Of a stretch of 13,290 nt of DNA, positions 6,393 through 13,290 are shown in pieces. Source of the stretch: JALYUA01 sp038229875. GTDB taxonomy: Bacteria > Acidobacteriota > Thermoanaerobaculia > UBA5066 > Gp7-AA6. The notes beneath the pieces were generated by a model. The model worked only from the letters and a program-made list of their open reading frames with translations, did not search any database and was not told the DNA's origin. Position numbers and translations under genes: made by a program. Within the stretch, counting starts at the first letter, position 1. Every line of letters starts with the position of its first letter. The DNA is taken from NCBI GenBank assembly GCA_038229875.1, contig JBBROA010000110.1, positions 1 to 13,290 of the forward strand, in the 5' to 3' direction.

Positions 6393-6902
6393 TCATTTGC
6401 AGTCGCCGCGGTCGATCGCCGCGCGCAGCCGGCTCCGCAGCTCCGGCAGGTCGTCGCAACGGGCGTCGGTTCGCTCGGAGACTCTTCCCTGCGAGGCTCG
6501 GCTCCAGACGTAGCAGTAGCCCGTGTTCCAGTGTTCGACGAGGCGGCAGCCGCCGACATCGGTGGGGCTCCCGTCGAGCTCTTCCGGCCGTTCGAGAAAT
6601 TCTGCGATCGTCAGCGGCCGCCCGCCCGGCTTCCGGGCGGACCCCCCCCGCGCGGAGGGCCCCCCGCCGCGTGAGACTTCGTCGCGAGCGATCGAGGAAG
6701 CGGGCGCCCTGTCGACTTCCGTCGTGGCCGCCGCGGTGGCCTCCGGGAGCGGGGACGCTGCCGAAACAGCCGGCGTCGAAAGCGGCTGCGAGGAGACCGG
6801 CGTGGCTGCGGCCGGCGCCGTCGCCGGCGGATCGGCCGCCCGCCGCGCGATCCCGACTCCCATCAGGATCACGCCCACGGCGGCAATCGAGCCGATGAGC
6901 AT
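6393..6902 (-). CDS. Single-pass membrane protein with Pro/Ala-rich linker and four-Cys C-terminal domain
   Basis: 169 residues from ATG 6902. A TTG at 6926 would add eight residues; neither start has a clear ribosome site, and ATG is preferred by codon type. Residues 2-19 (LIGSIAAVGVILMGVGIA) form one membrane helix. An Ala/Pro/Thr/Ser-rich linker covers about 22-75 and a Gly/Arg/Ser stretch about 76-95. The C-terminal 70 residues look folded, with aromatic residues and four cysteines (119, 130, 149, 168 of this numbering) in GGCRLVEHWNTGYCYVW, ARCDDL and the final GDC. These could form two disulfides outside the membrane or bind metal. I do not recognise the domain. The coding strand contains runs of eight and six G. 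The gene starts 40 bp after the S9 peptidase stop, so co-transcription is likely. Confidence 0.7.
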   Translation of the reverse strand: MLIGSIAAVGVILMGVGIARRAADPPATAPAAATPVSSQPLSTPAVSAASPLPEATAAATTEVDRAPASSIARDEVSRGGGPSARGGSARKPGGRPLTIAEFLERPEELDGSPTDVGGCRLVEHWNTGYCYVWSRASQGRVSERTDARCDDLPELRSRLRAAIDRGDCK

Positions 6903-6942
6903 CCGCGAGGGCGCTACGTCCGTCAATGTGGCCGCGCGAGGA

Positions 6943-9057
<2,115 letters not shown>

Positions 9058-9062
9058 GATCA

Positions 9063-9066
9063 CCTC
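9063..9066 (-). promoter_or_regulatory. Ribosome binding site deciding ATG 9057 of the S9 peptidase
   Basis: Minus-strand GAGG is 5 nt before ATG 9057. It overlaps the alternative GTG at 9061-9063 and so argues against that codon as the start. Confidence 0.6.
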
Positions 9067-9126
9067 AGAGTGCGGGAATGACGAACTCGAGATACTGACT
9101 CTTTTTTCCGACTCTCGATGCGCCCG

Positions 9127-11922
<2,796 letters not shown>

Positions 11923-11927
11923 TCGAT

Positions 11928-11932
11928 CCTCC
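11928..11932 (-). promoter_or_regulatory. Ribosome binding site deciding ATG 11922 of the M16 peptidase
   Basis: GGAGG on the minus strand with 5-nt spacing to ATG 11922; a textbook site that rules out the upstream TTG 11946. Confidence 0.75.
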
Positions 11933-11977
11933 AGAAAGCGGAGCAAGGGCCCCGCGAAGTCGGCGTGTGATGCGAAT

Positions 11978-11983
11978 CCTATA
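11978..11983 (-). promoter_or_regulatory. Possible -10 element upstream of the M16 peptidase gene
   Basis: TATAGG in the short AT-containing patch CGTTATAGGATTCG on the minus strand, about 55 nt before the start codon. No convincing -35 hexamer is visible. It would be the promoter of the M16-S9-membrane protein-kinase run. Confidence 0.2.
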
Positions 11984-12016
11984 ACGCGAAAACGCGCGCG
12001 GACTTCCCGTTCCGGC

Positions 12017-12033
12017 CCCGGCGGCCCGCCGGG
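12017..12033. repeat. Very GC-rich perfect inverted repeat in the divergent intergenic region
   Basis: CCCGGCGG-C-CCGCCGGG, 8 bp on each side of a single base (in RNA, a 7-bp all-GC stem with a 3-base loop). It lies in the 270-bp gap between the divergent M16 and beta-helix genes. With no T-run it is not a standard terminator. It could be an operator-like palindrome or a structural hairpin; high GC makes chance occurrence possible. Confidence 0.35.
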
Positions 12034-12182
12034 CCGTTCGTCTGCGGGCCGCGAATCCTGAAGGCGGACCGCGCATTTTCGGGTAGGCTCTACGCGATCG
12101 AACCAGACATTCCGGATCAGGACGGCTCCGGGATCGGATCCGTCGCGAATTTCACTCCGAAGCGCCGGGGCGCTTCGTCGGC

Positions 12183-12187
12183 GGAGG
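12183..12187 (+). promoter_or_regulatory. Ribosome binding site for the beta-helix protein
   Basis: GGAGG with 5-nt spacing to ATG 12193; it decides this start. Confidence 0.7.
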
Positions 12188-12192
12188 CCACC

Positions 12193-13290
12193 ATGGTTTC
12201 TGGAACCCTGTCGCCGTTTCGCGGCGGCCCCCCCTCACGTTCGGCTCTCCTGGCGCTTCTCTGGATCGGTCTCGCCGGATTCGCCGCCGCCCAGACCACC
12301 CCGATCTATATCGTAAACAGCGTCGGCGACGAGCCGGACGCGTCGGCCGCCGACGGTCTCTGCCTGACCGCGAAGAGCAGTTGCACCCTCCGGGCCGCGA
12401 TCGAATCGGCGAACCAGACCGCCTCCGCCATCATCAAATTCGGCATAGCGGGGGCGGGCGTTCAGACGATCAGCCCGGCTTCGCCGCTGCCCTCCATAAA
12501 CTCCGCCGTCAGCCTGGATGGGTACACCCAGCCCGGCGCCAGCCCGAACACTTCGGCGACCTCGGACAACGCGGTGTTGTTGATCGAGGTCGACGGGTCA
12601 AACGCCGGCACGACGACCGGTTTGAGCTTCTTCGGCGCGCGGAGCATCATTCGGGGACTTGTCGTCAACCGGTTCGCGGGAAATGGCATCGCGGTTTTCG
12701 CCGACTCGGTCCAGCTACTGGGCTGTTTTGTCGGCACGAGCCCTTCGGGCCTCGTCGCGCGCCCTAACACCGGAAACGGCATCGTCGCAGGCGCCGCAGT
12801 GACGCCGATCGTCATCGGGGGGCCGGCGCCCGCGTCCCGGAACGTGATCTCCGGGAACGCGCAGGACGGCATTTTCGCCGGGACCCGTGTCTTCGTTCAG
12901 GGCAGCTTCATCGGTACGGACGCTACGGGTGCCGCGCCCCTGGGAAATGCCGGGAACGGCATTTCGATCGGCAACTCCGGGAGCGGGGACCAGATCGGTG
13001 GAACCGGGGCCGGCCAGGGAAACGTCATCGCCTTCAACGGCCTGAATGGCGTGCTCGTCAGCTGCGGCGACGGCTGCGGAACCACCAGTCCGATCCTCGC
13101 CAACTCGATTTTCTCGAATTCCGGCGCGGGAATCAGTCTCGGTGGAGGCGCGGCACCGCTCGCCAACGATCCGTGCGACGCCGATTCTGGAGCCAACCAA
13201 TCCCAGAACACGCCGGTGCTGACGAATGCGACGCCGGGGGCCTCGAGCATCGCGATTCAGGGAACGCTCGACAGCGTCTCATCGACGACC
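12193..13290 (+). CDS. Secreted CSLREA-like / parallel beta-helix protein, partial (C-terminus outside window)
   Basis: 366 codons are open from ATG 12193 to the right edge without a stop. Residues 17-33 (SALLALLWIGLAGFAAA) are the core of a signal peptide with a probable cleavage near AAA-Q. IYIVNSVGDEPD followed by C57...C64-TLRAAIESAN is close to the CSLREA motif (C-S-L-R-E-A-I) found just after the signal in long secreted repeat proteins; here Glu is replaced by Ala. Beyond about 75 the sequence consists of imperfect beta-helix turns: GLVVNRFAGNGIAVF, NVISGNAQDGIF, GSFIGTDATG, GNAGNGISIG, IGGTGAGQGNVIAFN. Cysteines at about 295-299 (SCGDGCG) may form a disulfide. Such proteins are surface-exposed or secreted, possibly adhesins or carbohydrate-binding; no catalytic motif is seen in this part. 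It is divergent from the M16 gene. Confidence 0.88.
   Translation, partial: MVSGTLSPFRGGPPSRSALLALLWIGLAGFAAAQTTPIYIVNSVGDEPDASAADGLCLTAKSSCTLRAAIESANQTASAIIKFGIAGAGVQTISPASPLPSINSAVSLDGYTQPGASPNTSATSDNAVLLIEVDGSNAGTTTGLSFFGARSIIRGLVVNRFAGNGIAVFADSVQLLGCFVGTSPSGLVARPNTGNGIVAGAAVTPIVIGGPAPASRNVISGNAQDGIFAGTRVFVQGSFIGTDATGAAPLGNAGNGISIGNSGSGDQIGGTGAGQGNVIAFNGLNGVLVSCGDGCGTTSPILANSIFSNSGAGISLGGGAAPLANDPCDADSGANQSQNTPVLTNATPGASSIAIQGTLDSVSSTT

Noticed and set aside
9058..9126. GAGTC ... GAGTC around an A-run between the M16 and S9 genes, considered as a terminator
   Set aside because: The two copies are direct, not inverted, so no hairpin forms; a terminator is not supported.

Overview
The window is GC-rich (by eye well above 60 %) and looks like chromosomal DNA of a free-living, protein-degrading Gram-negative-type bacterium. 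The receptor-type Ser/Thr kinase with a PD40 propeller, the tandem M16 peptidase, the secreted S9 peptidase, the heme-c/copper monooxygenase and the CSLREA-like beta-helix protein together are typical of Acidobacteriota (Thermoanaerobaculia-like) genomes. That assignment is an inference from family distribution; no rRNA or marker gene is present. I see no tRNA, rRNA, insertion sequence or CRISPR array.

Layout, left to right. (1) 1-662 minus: N-terminal half of an MFS exporter, cut by the window edge. (2) 880-2343 plus: a secreted protein with one c-type heme site followed by a type II copper (PHM/DBM-like) monooxygenase module, divergent from the exporter. (3) 2348-3010: a decayed stretch. 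It holds a family I inorganic pyrophosphatase pseudogene on the minus strand (frameshift, two internal deletions, in-frame TAG) and, upstream of it, a start-less open segment that continues in frame past the stop of the next gene. (4) 3008-3370 minus: a small secreted Lys/Ser-rich protein. (5) 3371-3732: a 362-bp stretch with only weak remnants of coding sequence. (6) 3733-6321 minus: transmembrane Ser/Thr kinase with a C-terminal beta-propeller. (7) 6393-6902 minus: single-pass membrane protein with a four-Cys C-terminal domain. (8) 6943-9057 minus: secreted oligopeptidase B-like S9A peptidase. (9) 9127-11922 minus: two-domain M16 zinc peptidase. (10) 12193-13290 plus: N-terminal part of a secreted CSLREA-like/beta-helix protein, cut by the window edge.

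Genes 9, 8, 7 and 6 run in the same direction with gaps of 69, 40 and 71 bp and could be one transcription unit: two exported peptidases that would clear peptides sequentially, a small membrane-anchored protein and a sensor kinase. Joint function is inferred from spacing only. I found no clear evidence of a new defence or mobile system. The strongest unusual items are the pyrophosphatase pseudogene, the heme-c/copper monooxygenase fusion with a His-rich tail, and the undescribed small secreted/membrane proteins.
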